DNA from: Utricularia gibba
Lineage: Eukaryota; Streptophyta; Magnoliopsida; Lamiales; Lentibulariaceae
DNA: 64,000 bases
Direction: 5' to 3'
NCBI GenBank assembly: GCA_002189035.1
Contig: NEEC01000008.1
Coordinates: forward strand, 1,426,001 to 1,490,000
In this document: positions 44,716-57,688 of the stretch, piece after piece
How the letters are laid out: each line of letters opens with the position of its first letter
How positions within the stretch are numbered: the stretch's first letter is position 1
Notes under the pieces: generated by a model
Seen by the model: the letters and a program-made list of their open reading frames with translations, nothing else
Told to the model about the DNA's origin: nothing
Database searches by the model: none
Program-made: the position numbers and the translations under genes

Positions 44716-46705
44716 GAACACTTTATCTATCTATCTATCTATCTCTCTACCTATCTATGCTATGATAAGCTAGAAAATCATCGTGAATCCGAGTTTGCAT
44801 TCGAGGATGGAATGCCGATTCCTTCAACGATCGGTTTCTGCATTTGTTGCCTGAATAGTTTGCCACTATGCCAGTGTGTAAGCACCTCGTCTTTGTGGGA
44901 TGAGCCTTGAGTATGTACGGACTTCTTTCTAATGCGTGTACGGTATGTAATAAAATTTGTCCCCTGTACTACATACCCAAGTAATTGTCACTTTGGAATC
45001 TGAATTTTCAGAACACCATCAACTCATACATTTTGGAATAACGTTTATTTTTTAAAAATATGTTTTAAAAATAGTATTATTATGAAATACGAATTACTTT
45101 TATTTTAAAAATAAAAAAAATAGAATTATTTATTATTTATTAAAACATTGATCAACTTCAAACTTTTGTTTTATTAAAATCGATTCTAAGAAAATGTTAT
45201 TGAAAAGTATTATGAAACGCATCCTTAGAAAAGTACTAATCTATTACAATTGATTATTAAAATACTTATTTCCTCTTTTCTTATATATATTTCAAAATTC
45301 TACCCAAAACTATTATTTTTTTACAAATCAAGCAATTTCAACAAAAATAAAATACTATTATATTATATTCAATATAGTTTCGTAGGTTAGAAAATGCAAA
45401 ATTTATGTTTAATATCATTAAAATTTGACTTTAGATTTAAATGAGTTAGCAATAATTTTTTTGTATTTGAATTTATCATATTAATATTTTTGTTATTTGT
45501 TAAAAATTCTTCAAATTATTATTATTTTTATCACCAATTTGATTTCTATACCAAAAGTCCCATTTCTTTATGAATGTAACTTCATTTTAGATTTTATCCA
45601 AAATTCCAAATTTTAAACTCTGAATTAGTATTGAATTTTATTTAATAAATTTAGAACAATTCTAAGAATATTTTGTACTCTATTAGCCAAAACCTGAACT
45701 GATATCAATGGTGGAATGATGGGACAAGGATTAAAGATTAGATAATGTAAGGTCAAAAGACTTTGATATTATTCTATATTGATTACGGATAGTAAAGATG
45801 ACATCATTAAATAGAGAGATTTTTTTAATTTTAAATGAGATATTTAAAAAAATAAAAAATATATAAAACTGTGAAATTTAGATGATTGAAATGTATAATA
45901 TCATGTAAAGAGAGCGTAGTTAAAAATAAATCATATTTTTTAAAATTTATAATTATAATTTTATAAAATATGATTATTTTAAAATACAAATAATTTAAAT
46001 GCAGGATTAATTAAGCATCCAACACATATCCTTATTCTATTGTTCTGAGTTCACTTCAGTAACTACATTGAGATGTCGTGATCGGACGGCTGGGGGGCGC
46101 CGCCGGCGATTTAAGACCACCGAAAATTCTCATGCCGGGGGAGATTAGATAAACGTGGCGATATGAAGACTCTTATTCAATTGGGAAAACCATATTTGAC
46201 TAAACGTGTGACAATCGCCCCGCAGACGATGGGGTGCCGACAAAAACGATCCAACCCTCGGAGTAATTGTATTTTCCGACTCCGACTCCGACAACGACAC
46301 AAATAAATAACAAATGGGTGTCGGTAAAAGAACATGGACTTCCAGAATGTATGTTGCCACGTTCTGCAATTAAATAGCAAGCGACGGCAGGTTTGTTTCG
46401 TATTAAGATGTGTACCATTCAGTGCCACCGCGAGGGGGGCGGCGGCCGTGGTGTGAACTGAAGGTTTTCCGGCGGGGGACGGTGTGTGTGTACTTGAATG
46501 GATTAATTAAATTATGTCATCTCCTTTGGAGCCCAACTACAGACACAGACACGGACGCTTCACCCTGCTCATGCACCACTCTGTCCTTCGCAATGGAACA
46601 GTGAGAGCCCAGATGGGATCCCCTGAAGTCTAATGGAACAATTCAATGATTCGACACAGTACACGGCTTTGATAATTGTTACATAGGGAAACGGGGGAGG
46701 AAAAA
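44716..46705. other. Interval between the AGAMOUS-like and ERF genes
   Basis: 44716-45010 is 3' UTR with a TATC microsatellite. 45040-46010 is very AT-rich, without genes, and carries repeat-family motifs at 45774-45792 and 45881-45930. 46070-46600 is GC-richer with short unrecognised frames. 46600-46705 is the 3' flank of the minus-strand ERF gene. Confidence 0.5.
44724..44743 (+). repeat. (TATC)n microsatellite
   Basis: About five TATC units directly downstream of the AGAMOUS-like stop codon, followed by imperfect TC and TATC units to about 44760. Confidence 0.85.
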
Positions 46706-47185
46706 TCAAGTGTCTTCTTCGCCTTCGGAGTTCTCGGGGCTCGGGTACTCGTTCAAGTCGGGCTGGACCCGAGGTGGGTTGGCGGTGCGGCTGACGGAGG
46801 AGGAGGAGGAGGAGTGCAGGGCGTCGACCATGGCGCCGATCTCGGTGGCCTTCTTCCGTATGGCGGCGGCGGAAAGGTCGTGCGGGGGTTGATCTGCTCT
46901 GTCGTCGTTCAAGATGAACTCCGGAAAGTTGAGACGGGCGTTGGGGCCTCGGAGATAGAATAAGGCGGTGTCGTAGGCGCGGGCGGCGGCGATTGGGGTG
47001 GAGTAGGAGCCGAGCCAGATTCTGGTCCGTTTATTGGGTTCCCTGATCTCGGCGACCCACTTCCCCCACTTTCTCATACGGATCCCTCTATAGGGCTTGT
47101 CCAGCTGATGCTCCCGGCGCTTCCGCTTAGAAATCTCGGAGCTGGATGAAGAAGCAGAGGATGAGGTACAGCAAGCAGTTTCCAT
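46706..47185 (-). CDS. AP2/ERF transcription factor, DREB A-5 type with EAR repression motif
   Basis: Intronless, 159 residues from the ATG at 47185 (METACCTSS). The frame stays open upstream, but that part is leucine-rich leader without family resemblance. The single AP2 domain spans about residues 31-90: [60 protein letters not shown]. The A-5/group II sub-type is shown by [20 protein letters not shown] and by the ALFYLRG form, as in ERF008 to ERF011. The C-terminus contains PDLNEYP, a DLNxxP-type EAR motif, so the protein is predicted to repress transcription through TOPLESS-type co-repressors. Binding to DRE or GCC-like elements is expected from the domain. A TATATA element lies about 100 bp upstream on the coding strand (47283-47288). 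Confidence 0.93.
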   Translation of the reverse strand: METACCTSSSASSSSSEISKRKRREHQLDKPYRGIRMRKWGKWVAEIREPNKRTRIWLGSYSTPIAAARAYDTALFYLRGPNARLNFPEFILNDDRADQPPHDLSAAAIRKKATEIGAMVDALHSSSSSSVSRTANPPRVQPDLNEYPSPENSEGEEDT

Positions 47186-47282
47186 CGCGAATTCCGGCCG
47201 GGCTTCCAGGAGGAGGAGGAGGAGAAGCTCCCGTGTCCAGCTACCGATACGTGTGAGTTTTATCCCTACGGGGGTGCGCAGA

Positions 47283-47288
47283 TATATA
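47283..47288 (-). promoter_or_regulatory. Possible TATA box of the ERF gene
   Basis: TATATA lies about 98 bp upstream of the chosen start at 47185 and downstream of the alternative upstream ATG at 47332, which supports the shorter protein. Confidence 0.4.
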
Positions 47289-48603
47289 ACGAGCCGGAGT
47301 TGTTGCTTTCTTATTTTATCCCTTCCCTTCATATTTCATTCATTTTTTTTTCCCCCCAAGTGACTTTCCGGTCTTTGCCGGACACGGGGACACGTGGTCG
47401 GACACTGCGCGTGTCTTTTTATAAATATTTCAATTTCCTAATGTACTTCCCACTAAGTCGACCATGTGCATTCTCTATATTATAAACCAAAAATAATAAA
47501 AGTGATATACAACTCAACATCAAATCCGATTTTGCTTACGTGGCAGTTCCCGTTTTTATGTAAATTTTGTGACTCCTAAAAGAATCATTCGTAAATTGGC
47601 TTTGAAATGATTGAGACTATTCATGTGGCATGCTTCATAGTGGTGTTTAATTATTTAAATATCCATATATTTTTAGAAATATATTTAAATAACCGTATTT
47701 AGGAAAATTCATATACTATCGCCATATTTGGTTAAAAGGAAAAGAATGAAATAGTTTAGTTTATTAATGATTATGCATGAGTTTAGCTAAAAGTAAATAT
47801 TTAACTATCTTCCCTTATTATTTATTTTTTCCTTTGTACAGAGTAAAACATTATTTTGGAAAATTTTTTAAACATGTTTTTATTTTTCAAAATTAATTTT
47901 GAAAAATATAAATAAGAAATAAAAGTAAACAACTAATTATTTTTTTAAAAAATAAATTTTGTATTTAAATTTTAAAAATATTTTTGATAAAATTAATTTT
48001 ACAATTAAAAATATTCTAAAATAAAACTATTTTTATTTTTAAAAATTAGAAATAGTTTTTAAAAAATTTTCAAAACACTATTTAAATGTATTGTTTTTTT
48101 CCATGAATTTGATAAAAAAATTTACTAAATACATAAAATATAATCTATACACATTCAAATTTGTCAAAACTGATCAACAAACATGGGCTAAGTGAGTTTT
48201 ACAAATAAACGACGTAATTATCTTTTCTTTTAAAAATAAACGACGTAATTATCTTTTCTTTACACGATATTCTATTCATACTAATAATATATTATCGAAT
48301 TTAAAATTTGGATTAAATTCAGAAGGGGAAGGGTGACGGTGAGTCAAAGGAATGCTGCCGGCGCACGCAATTCCGGCGAGGAGGCAGGGCAGACAGATAA
48401 GGACAAGAGCGCGGCCGACAACCATTTACGTCGTTCTATCCCTTGCTTTTCTGAGTCAAATGGATGTATACAATAAATGAATAATGAATTTTATTTCCTG
48501 TGAATGCGTACGTAACTCTTATCTGCAAAATTGACACCCCATGTGCAACCTTGGACCAATTGCAGTCATCTCCCCCACCCAACTTGCGCATATTCATGTT
48601 TTT
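47289..48603. other. AT-rich intergenic interval
   Basis: The ERF promoter fills the left end. 47500-48300 is strongly AT-rich with no coding potential and contains one 32-bp duplication, listed separately. 48330-48440 is a GC-richer patch. Confidence 0.55.
48203..48262 (+). repeat. Two-copy 32-bp tandem duplication
   Basis: The 28-base phrase starting AAATAAACGACGTAATTATC occurs exactly at 48203-48230 and 48235-48262, separated by four bases. It is a simple recent duplication. Confidence 0.9.
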
Positions 48604-51072
48604 CTATCCTGGTTGCGGACCCTTCCTCTCCCATGAACCCTCTGTAGCGTTTATTCCCATGGACCGCAAGGCATGAATAAGGGTGGATATACCATCACCA
48701 AGTACAGGGGAAAGCTGTGACTTGACTTGTTGCTTAATCTGATGGTGTTGGGAGCAGCTTCGAGTTACTGCCCAATGCCGAGGAGGAGAGGATGAAAGGG
48801 CCAACGGTAATCCTGTCTCGGATAAAGAGAATATGGCTGATCAATCTTTCCTCCATCCAAGTGAAATGGGGTGTAAAGAGAGTCACAGAATAAAGGCCGC
48901 AGCGGTGGTACAGAATATGGTTGTGAGTCAAGATCAGATTGATCAGCAATGCAGTTACTAGTTGTAAGGTTGTGCGTCTGATCACCACATATGCATCAAA
49001 CAAGGGGCAGTTGTGTTGGTTTGTGTGGTGTATGTTTGATGCCATGAGTCGGGCGGTGGACCAGGAACCCATATTCGTTGTAAAGCATTTTATCTTTTGT
49101 AAGTTCACGATGTTAGTTGAATCCAAGGACTTACAGGCAAGAATATGAGAAACTTACTGGAGTTGGGTGTGGGATTGTTTACTGATCACCCAATCTGAGT
49201 CTTTTTTTTTCATCAAATGTAGCCTTATCATCTTCAGATTTGAGTTTCTGGTTTATGTTTCGTGGCTTCTGCTGTTCTTTGAGGTCAACAAGTGCTGTTT
49301 CTCCAAGATCAAGCTGGTGGAATTGAGTTGATCTTCAACCGAAATAATCCAGCACTGACGGGAAAAAGGGGTGGAATAGAATGCAAAGTCAGAGTACCAA
49401 GGATCATATCTTTGCCTTTCAGATCTTGCTCTGTGAGGCTCAACTCCAGCCGCCTAGTTCTTCAATGGGAAGCTTAGTAATCGACCACAAAGCTTTGGTT
49501 TTGGGCAGGAACATATGGTCTTTGTACAGCGTACCCTCCTGAACTTCCTTTAGAATCAGTGTGAGATCTATTAGACCAAACAATTTTGCTGGTGAGCCAA
49601 GTTGGATGCATGGCTCCCTCTCACACTGAAATAAGTGCTACGGTCGAAAAGAATAGGGAATTGAGATTGTCACCTCAAGGCCAGAGCTGACCATGCTTTT
49701 GGTTGCTGTAAGTTGAACAGAAAGTATGCAAGGAAATCAACAAACACAAACGGTTTTCTATTTTCGGTATCATCAAATGTCTCCTCACATGATCAGATAA
49801 TTAGCATTAGACAGAGAGAAACAAGACACAACAGAAAGAGTGAAAGAAACAGAGCATTTTCAGCTTTTTTTTACCCTTCTCCCAAATTGAAGATCTCATG
49901 GATCACCTTGAAGAATAAACACATCAGCACCATATCTTATCCCCTTGCTGCAGCCACATGCAGCATTTTCACATGCAACAAAATCACAATCCCCATTTTA
50001 CCAAAAGAGATTCCTGAACCAAACACACAGCTAAAATGCCAAATATTTTCCTAGAATGGTCTAACAGAGCATGTTCATGCTGGACAGCGGCTACATCCAC
50101 AGAGCCTTCTAGGAGAATGCAGCAGCAAACAATTGGTTGTTAGAAGGCGTCCTTCAATTTTTGAACAGAAGTTGTGGATTGTAGTCGAAGGAAAACTCCA
50201 GATTAGAAGACTCTTGACAGCAAGTAAACTAAAAAAGAAAACAATGTACGTACATCTGTGAGAGTTTTGCCAGTTTGTCAGACAGAAAAATAAAAGTGCA
50301 TTACAAAACCTGTTGACACCGACCTATTCCCCCTGTTGATTGCAACGCAGGCCTCCAATCATTTAATCTAATCCCTGGAGTTTATTCAGCAGCCATTACA
50401 CTAATTGTGCTTCTAATAAAGTGATCAAGATGTCGATAAGTACTGGTCTGATTTCTCTTAAAACTTTCTGGGCCAAATCCCGACACATTCAATGTGTGAA
50501 ACAGTGACATTGTTGTGGACCTAAGAATTTCGCTAGCCCAGAAGAACTCTTCAGTTGCAGGAAATCAATATCTGCAGACATAAATAAATAAATATATATA
50601 TATATCTAAAAATGTTGGAATCACCAAGGTCATCATCCTTTCCATCACTGCAGTCCCGCAACTTGCAGATAAACCTAGTTTCCCATCGATCGAACACTAC
50701 GAATCTCTCCCATTACTCCAACTGGATTCCTTCACTTCCACTGGCCCATAAAACTACACAAGGGAAAAAGATCCAGCATTTCAGATCAGGGTTGTCGAGA
50801 TACGAAATGGTCACAGTGAAACACCACGAGAGATGCGGTAAAAGGAGGATGAACAACCTGCAGAGCTTGACAGAGTAAAAACGGACAAGAATCAAATTAA
50901 TTACAGAGACGCAGAGAGGCTGCGTGGAAGCCCCACCAGGACAACCAACGGATGGTCCTCCACGCTCACCCCTACACCGAGCCTCCATCGAACACTCGTT
51001 GCCAAGAATCAAATCCATCATCATCCCAAGCCCCCCAGCCCTAAACTCAAAAATGGCCATCCACCCACCCAC
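48604..51072 (-). other. Unassigned interval of balanced composition; possible minus-strand transcription unit
   Basis: Unlike its AT-rich flanks, this stretch has mixed composition and low density of A/T tracts. The minus strand has open frames of 66 codons (48604-48804), 130 codons (48734-49126) and 119 codons (50713-51072), but none resembles a family I know. Their compositions are irregular, and they do not join convincingly by splice sites. It could be a long non-coding RNA, a decayed gene or an unfamiliar gene; I cannot decide. Confidence 0.25.
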
Positions 51073-54000
51073 ACAGTAAAAAAATAACCTTTAATATTAA
51101 AAACATTTTAAAACTAATCAAATATTTATTTTCAACTAATATTATAATACAAATATTATATGAATCACCGACGTGGGCTATCAAATGGGCTTGCAGCCCA
51201 ATAAGGGACGGTACTTTTGGATTCCGGTGGACCAATTTAGTAATTGACCGAGGCAGCGTCCGGTCAATTCGGTTGGACTTTTAAAATGCACAATAATGTC
51301 AATGGTGCCCAATCCCACAATATCTCGAATTAAAAATAATAATAAATAATATATTCGTGTGTAAATTAGGAAAATTGAATTTGCCGGTGGGTAATAATGC
51401 TGTGTTACGCATCATTGATCCTTGGAGTGAGTACGCGTACAGCTACGAAATTATGTTGCCCTGGGCATGAAAATTGACGGCCACCATTAAATCAATCTTG
51501 ATGATGTGCGGTATTTATGGCTTTTAAATATGGAAATCGACGGCCCCTGTTTTCCCCAACCGGCTGCCGGAAAATAAGCAGCTTTATTTAATTTTTTTTT
51601 TACTTAAATAGGAATATAAAGTACGAGTGGGAGTAAAAACCTATGGTTGTGTTTGTTAGATATAATTTGGCAGTACTTTTATTATTATTATTTAAAAAAA
51701 CAAATATTTTATAGACAAAATAAATATTTAGCGTTAGGAAATAAAATAGAATGAGAGGAGGTGAGCTTTGGATATTGCACATAACATAATCAAAATTTAT
51801 CATTATTTAATATTATATTAAAAAGATTTTCCACTCCAATTTCAATCATTTTATCATTTTTTCTTGATTTATTAAATTGATAATAATTTTGATAATTTTA
51901 CTCTTTCTTTGAAACCTTGTTGGATTTGATGTTAGAGAATTGAATATCAAAATTATTTCTCTTTTCTAAACTTAATAAGATGTAAGTTGAATTATTTGTA
52001 TTTGAATAAGAAATGAATATAGGGTCTTTATGGATAGGATTGTATTATGTATTTTTTATATTATTTTTCTAATACAAGATATAATCATCTTTTTATAATA
52101 TTAAATATTTTAACATATTTATTATCCTAATTTCAATTTATCAATCAAATATATATTTTAAAACATTTCACTATTGAAACATATCACTTTTTTATTTAAT
52201 ATTCTTATGAAAACATTTTTTGGTGTATCAATTTTACTAAAACAAACACACCCAATGTTGTTATGCAGAGTTGCACTTTTGCTTATATTCATATTGGAGT
52301 GATCCTACTCCAATAATCTGATTTCTTTTTTTCTATTATAATTGGTTATTAAATTATATATACTATTGATTTATTGTAACACATATGTTATATAAATATT
52401 ATAAAAAATGAAAAGTAAATCTACATTTTGACTAGGTCAAATTGATTTCAAATCAGTGAAGTGAGGTCATCCCCTTCATTATGCGAGAAAAATGAACATC
52501 TTTATTTAAAAAACTTTAACTTAATGTATGGTATAAAATGAGAGCGTAGCCACATTTGTATAACCGTAGTAAAATGTATCGATTTGGAATTTTTCCACAT
52601 TCAAACCAGCGAAATTTTGACTGGTTTGAAAAATGATCAATATCAGTTAAAAAATTTTGACTTAGTGTGTGATATAGAATGAGAGTACAGTTACATTTGT
52701 AAATGATTATAGTAAAGTGTATTGATTTGGAATTTATGCATAGAATGTGTTTGGTTCCAAATGTAGAAAATATATGTTATCTCACATGATATTCTGATAT
52801 GGATGTATCATCAAAATCTGATTTTTATATTAATTTATTATATATATATATATATTATATTTCCAATTTCAACCGGATATCACATTTTATTTATCATTCT
52901 ATATTATATTAAAAAAAGAAAAGAAAAAGAAAAGAAAAGAAAAGAAAAAGGTAAAGCATCCCACCCCAACCCAGCGCTACTGGCAGAAAAATTCAACGGC
53001 GCAGATCCGTGGTGGAAAGGTCGCAGTTGTTTCGTCTGTCGTTCGTTGATCAGATCAGCGCTTTTAAATATTGACCTGTCCTTTTTCTTTCCCTCTTTTA
53101 TTTTTGGTTTCGATACTGAAAGTGCGAGGGAGGGAATCCCCGATTCCTTGAGGGGGAGTAACCGTTTTTGTATCCACTCTCCCAGTCAATGTCTGCTACT
53201 CACCGCAGGCAAAAAAGTCCAGAAACAACTTTTACTGCGTGGGTTAATATGTGAATATTTCCTAGTCCCTTAATCTTCTCGCAAGTCTTTTTGTGTGGAG
53301 AGGAAGGGGGGAGAAGGGACAAAATAAACGATAGAGAAAAAGCAAAGTGATGCCAGGAGTGGTAGGAGACAAAGGAGCAGGGAATTTGCAACGAACGCTT
53401 CCAGTAGTCGGAACAACCTTTGACCCGAATCACACATTTGAACAGGTCGGAGATCCCCCAAAGTCGTTGCTGCCCAGACACCTTTTTTTCCTTTCTCGTC
53501 TGCTGCTTCTTGGTCTAATTATTACAGTGGAGAGTGAGCTGGGCTCCCAACACCAAATATTTCAATCATAACAATAAAATGAATAAATAAATAAATAATA
53601 GTAATGCCCTTAGCCCTCATAGAGACCGTATCCGCATCTTTTTGGTTCAAATAGGAAGCACTATGATTCGCAGCCGGGCCCCACCGTTAATCACTGGGGT
53701 CTCCCGCTGACAGCTGGATTCTTGTTTTTCAATAAATTCATTTTTTTTAAAATAAATAATTAATATCATCAATTTAATGCTCTTAATCAAACTTTCGAAA
53801 ATAAATTTCCATATCCTTTTTATGTGTTGTTTTTCCTTTTCCTTTCAAATTTTTATTATAATAATTTTTACTTAGTTTTTTTTTAAATTAATTTTTGTTC
53901 TAACCATTAAGGGAATTATGTTTTCAAATAATAAAAATTTAAAAACGTTTGCTAATACAAAAATCCATTGTTCTTTTTTTTTTCTTTTCAAAAATCATAT

Positions 54001-54420
54001 TTCAAAAATATTTTATTTTTCAAACAATGCAATCAAACACAGCTCATGTCTTCAAATATAGACATGTATTCATAATAATATTAATTTTTATAAATATATC
54101 TCCAATAATCATGTGATTTGTACAATATTTATATAATTATTTTAAATATATATATTAAATAATTTTCTATCATATAAGTTTTCTTAATTATACAAATTTG
54201 AATTTTTTTTCTTCAATCGGGTCATTCAGAAAATTGCCATCCTGCATTTCTTTATCACTAATTTTTTATACATATAGAGACAATTTTTCTCATACTAGAG
54301 GATGTTTACTTTTCTAACACTCTTACATCCTAAATTTTAATGATATAATTCAAATATATAATTAATTATTTCTAATTACAAAATATAATAGCTTGCGTCC
54401 ATCCCTGTGTGGTACGGAAA
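51073..54420. other. Gene-poor interval, mainly AT-rich
   Basis: 51080-51600 is mixed. 51600-52910 is AT-rich with no coding potential. An AAAAG-type microsatellite lies at 52911-52950. 52950-53600 is of balanced composition with short frames on both strands that I do not recognise. 53730-54400 is again AT-rich. Confidence 0.5.
52911..52950 (+). repeat. (AAAAG)n-type microsatellite
   Basis: An A/G-only tract of imperfect AAAAG and AAAAAG units. Confidence 0.85.
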
Positions 54421-56319
54421 GCCTATGTTCATCTACAGACAAAAAAAAAAAGGAGCGAAGGAGTGGTAGTCTTGGGATGGGTGGCTACGAGACAACATAT
54501 CCCCAAATAATGCCGAGGGGAGGAGATTGAATAGGGTGTGTTGTAGTTGACCTGAGAGATAGAAATAATAAGCCGACAAGAGTAAATGGGTGCTGTGTGT
54601 TATGTGATTCTCCTTCTTGGCGCAGCAAAGGAATGAGTTATGGGGCGTCATTGAAGGCCTAGACAGCGGGCATTATCATGACAAGTACACTACCACAATC
54701 ACTTATTAAATAGCTCCAATAAACGCCCCTCCCTCGGGAAGGCACTCCCTTTTCACTGCGCTGGATGTAAACGAAGACATGGCCATGGCGTCCTGGGAAG
54801 AAGAGAAGAGAAGGGAGAGCATGCGGGGGGTGAAAAAGGGGGAAAAAGAGAGTCAATGTGACATGGTTTCACCATGGCCTTATACTCCTATCGTAGAGAC
54901 AGAATCATCACACTCTCTGTACGCGCACATTGTGCTCGGGTTCATATCCTCACTCCCCCACAATAATTTGGAACTTTGTACACCTCTTTCCCAATAATAA
55001 TTGATGTTTTTTAGAGGCTATTTCCTTCAAAAAATGATCCTATTCCAATCCTAGTGGATGGTTGTAATGAAAGGTAGGCAAAAACCAGACCAGCTGCTGC
55101 TACAGATGCATGTATGCACTGTGTTAGAAAATCAGTTCATCATTATCTTGTAGTAAATCGCATTAGCTGCCGCTAACTAACTACGAGGTTATTACAATTA
55201 GTGATGCATGCGGGCTCCTTTAATTTGATTGCTATTCTCGCCACCGGCAGCAGCAGCAACTGAGTGTAAAGTTGGCTAGCGCGGACTGCCAAGATAAAAA
55301 AAAAAAAAAAAGTAAGAGAAAGTAATTACCGCAGTAACTATCACCCTTCCCGGTTTCCCTGTGCTTCACCTAACCACCATGGAGTAAAAAGCTTCTTTCC
55401 AACAGTAAAAAGCATGAGATTTACCCCGAAAAAAAGCCCAAAACTACTACTACTACTACGAGTTTCCTCTCCTCCATGTGATGAGTTGGACTTAGAATGA
55501 AACGTGTGTGTTGTTTGTGTGTGTAGGGGCAGGTAGGTTTACCTTCTCTTCTTCCTTGTGTCCCTCTGCGGAGTGGGAATGCAGCAGAAACAGGGCAGCC
55601 TGCACAAGGAACACACCTGCCACTGCTTTATATCTCCTTGTGCCCTTTCGGGCAACCAAAAAAATGACCAAACGGTAACAGTAATTTATTTCTTACCCTT
55701 TATTTCCTAACCGATGAACTTTGTAATATTACCACAGCATCGAATGAGACCATTGAGATGAAACCGGTAACTTCCATAATAGGGAAAGAAAGAAAGGAAG
55801 AGGCGTGCTGCTCCGACCCGACCCGGCCCGCCCCACCTTTTGATTTTATAGGACGCCTTTTAACCCTAAATGAGCTTCTTTTTTTTTTCCCTTTTTTGCC
55901 CTTCTTTTTAAGGGCGTTTGCTTTTAATTTATGTTACGGGGTCTTTTAAGTACGTGCATGGAGGCCGTTAATGGTCCACCCGCTTTGGTTCGGGTAAAAT
56001 CTCCGACCCGGTAGATGGGGCCCATATGGAATGGGACCCACGTGTACAAGACTTCGCGCGAACAAGTACTCACGTGTTCGGTTGTCTTATATTCAATTTT
56101 TGTTATTTTTTATAATTGTTTCTGAATTTTAATTACGAATTTTCTCCCACTCACACACACCAGCACGCACTTCGGATCACAGATATATACAACACCGGAG
56201 CAGGCATTTGCAGAGGTAACAAGGCTCTTTCTTCTCTTCTCTTACTGGCCTCCACCCCAAAGTCTTGCTCTCTCTCTCTCTCTCTCTCTCTAACGCACAG
56301 CTACACACACTAACCAGGA
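54421..56319. other. Interval upstream of the CYCD3-like gene
   Basis: Composition is mixed and no exon is recognised. 54780-55000 has a 72-codon plus-strand frame without motifs. A15-type runs occur near 55297. 56000-56319 is the proximal promoter and leader of the cyclin gene, with CACGTG near 56039 and a CT microsatellite. Confidence 0.45.
56268..56291 (+). repeat. (CT)12 microsatellite in the CYCD3-like leader
   Basis: Twelve CT units about 120 bp before the cyclin start. Pyrimidine tracts of this sort are common just downstream of plant transcription starts. Confidence 0.9.
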
Positions 56320-56409
56320 ATGGCTCTGGCTTCTGGGTCGTTGAACAATGTCTGTTTTCATATCTTCCGTTTGACTTAGAATGAGCGGTATCTTGTTCCC
56401 TAGAGGAAT

Positions 56410-57688
56410 ATGTTTCCCCGTCACGGATCCGTGTTTGTTGACTCTCTGTATTGCGAGGAGGAGGAGTCTTGGGATAGTGGAGAGGTGATTCAGGGACATG
56501 GGGAAGAAGAGGAGTATGCTGAGGAAGGTGAAGGGGATAATGGTGAAGTTTGCGACTTTGACGAGCGAGATTCGTGGGAAGATGAAGATTTGAGCTCCCT
56601 GCTTAAAAAGGAAATGGAAATCGATTTGTGTGATGATTTTGAGGAGTACCCTTTTCCTGCTAGGGCTGAGGCGGTGGAGTGGATGCTTGGTGTTGTTGGG
56701 TATTATTCGTTTTCTGCACAAACTGCGGTTCTTGGAGTGAACTATTTAGACAGATTTCTCAGTAGTTTCAAAACCCACAAGGATAAGCCATGGACCATAC
56801 ACCTTGCTGCGGTTGCTTGTCTTTCTTTAGCTGCTAAAGTTGAAGAAACTCAAGTTCCCCTGCTCTTGGATCTCCAAGTATGTCTAAAGTTCCAGTCTTT
56901 ATGACCCATATCTGCATTGTGAAGGATTTTCTGAAATGGGTTCCTCTGTTTGTGTTCAGGTTGAATCTAAATATGTCTTTGAAGCGAAAACAATTCAAAG
57001 AATGGAGATTTTAGTCCTGTCCACACTTCAGTGGAAGATGAACTCTGTTACTCCTCTTTCCTTCCTTCATTACATTTCGAAACAGCTTGGATTCAGGGGG
57101 TTTCTACTTCGGGATTTTCTCAGGAGATGTGAACCATTGCTCCTCTCTGTTCTTTCTGGTAAAAAAACTTTTACAGTTAAACACACCCAGAAATTTTAAT
57201 GGACTGTATATTAAAGGATTCTTCATTCCGCTTCCAGATTGCAGATTCACGAGATGTTTGCCTTCTGCAATAGCTACTGCTACAATGCTGTTCGTTGTGA
57301 GAAGCTTTGAACCGGCAATCGCCGTAGACTGCCCCGGGCAACTCATCGGAATCCTGGGAATCAACAAGGTTTTTTTTTCTTTTGTAAAATTTCAAACTTT
57401 ATTCCACTGTGCGCCGTTTGAAAGAAAGAAGCAAATTATTGACTTTTCCCATTGAAACCTAAGCAGGACAAAGTCGAAGAATGCTGCAGTCTATTGCAAG
57501 AAGCAGCGATGACATTGTCTTACAACAAAAGAAAAAATGGGCCAATCTCGGAAAGCCCCACCGGAATTGTGGACGTCTGTTTCAGTTCCGACACCTCCTG
57601 CAATGAATTCTGCCAAATGGGGTTGCTCCCCGCCTCCGTCTGCCCCTCCCCGGCGCCACCGAGCAAGAAAAACAAGCCCGATTTTTAA
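56410..57688 (+). CDS. CYCD3: D-type cyclin, CYCD3-like
   Basis: Four exons: 56410-56877, 56960-57158, 57238-57368 and 57467-57688. They join in phase to give 339 residues. The retinoblastoma-binding motif LxCxE is present near the N-terminus as LYCEE (in DSLYCEEEE), followed by an acidic region. The cyclin box begins around RAEAVEWMLGVVGYYSFSAQTAVLGVNYLDRFL and includes WTIHLAAVACLSLAAKVEE. The C-terminal cyclin fold follows: KTIQRMEILVLSTLQWKMNSVTPLSF, FLRRCEPLLLSVLS, FTRCLPSAIATATMLFVV. The order and the short C-tail match CYCD3. D3 cyclins pair with CDKA and promote the G1/S transition and mitotic proliferation downstream of cytokinin and brassinosteroid. One departure is DCRFTRCLPS where most members read DSRFxxYLPS. 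The start codon is the first in the cyclin frame that precedes LxCxE. Confidence 0.93.

Noticed and set aside
48604-56400. Conserved microRNA precursors
   Set aside because: I looked for the common plant miRNA sequences (miR156 to miR172, miR319, miR390 to miR399, miR408) as I remember them and found none with a matching arm; a hairpin-folding search would be needed to exclude others.
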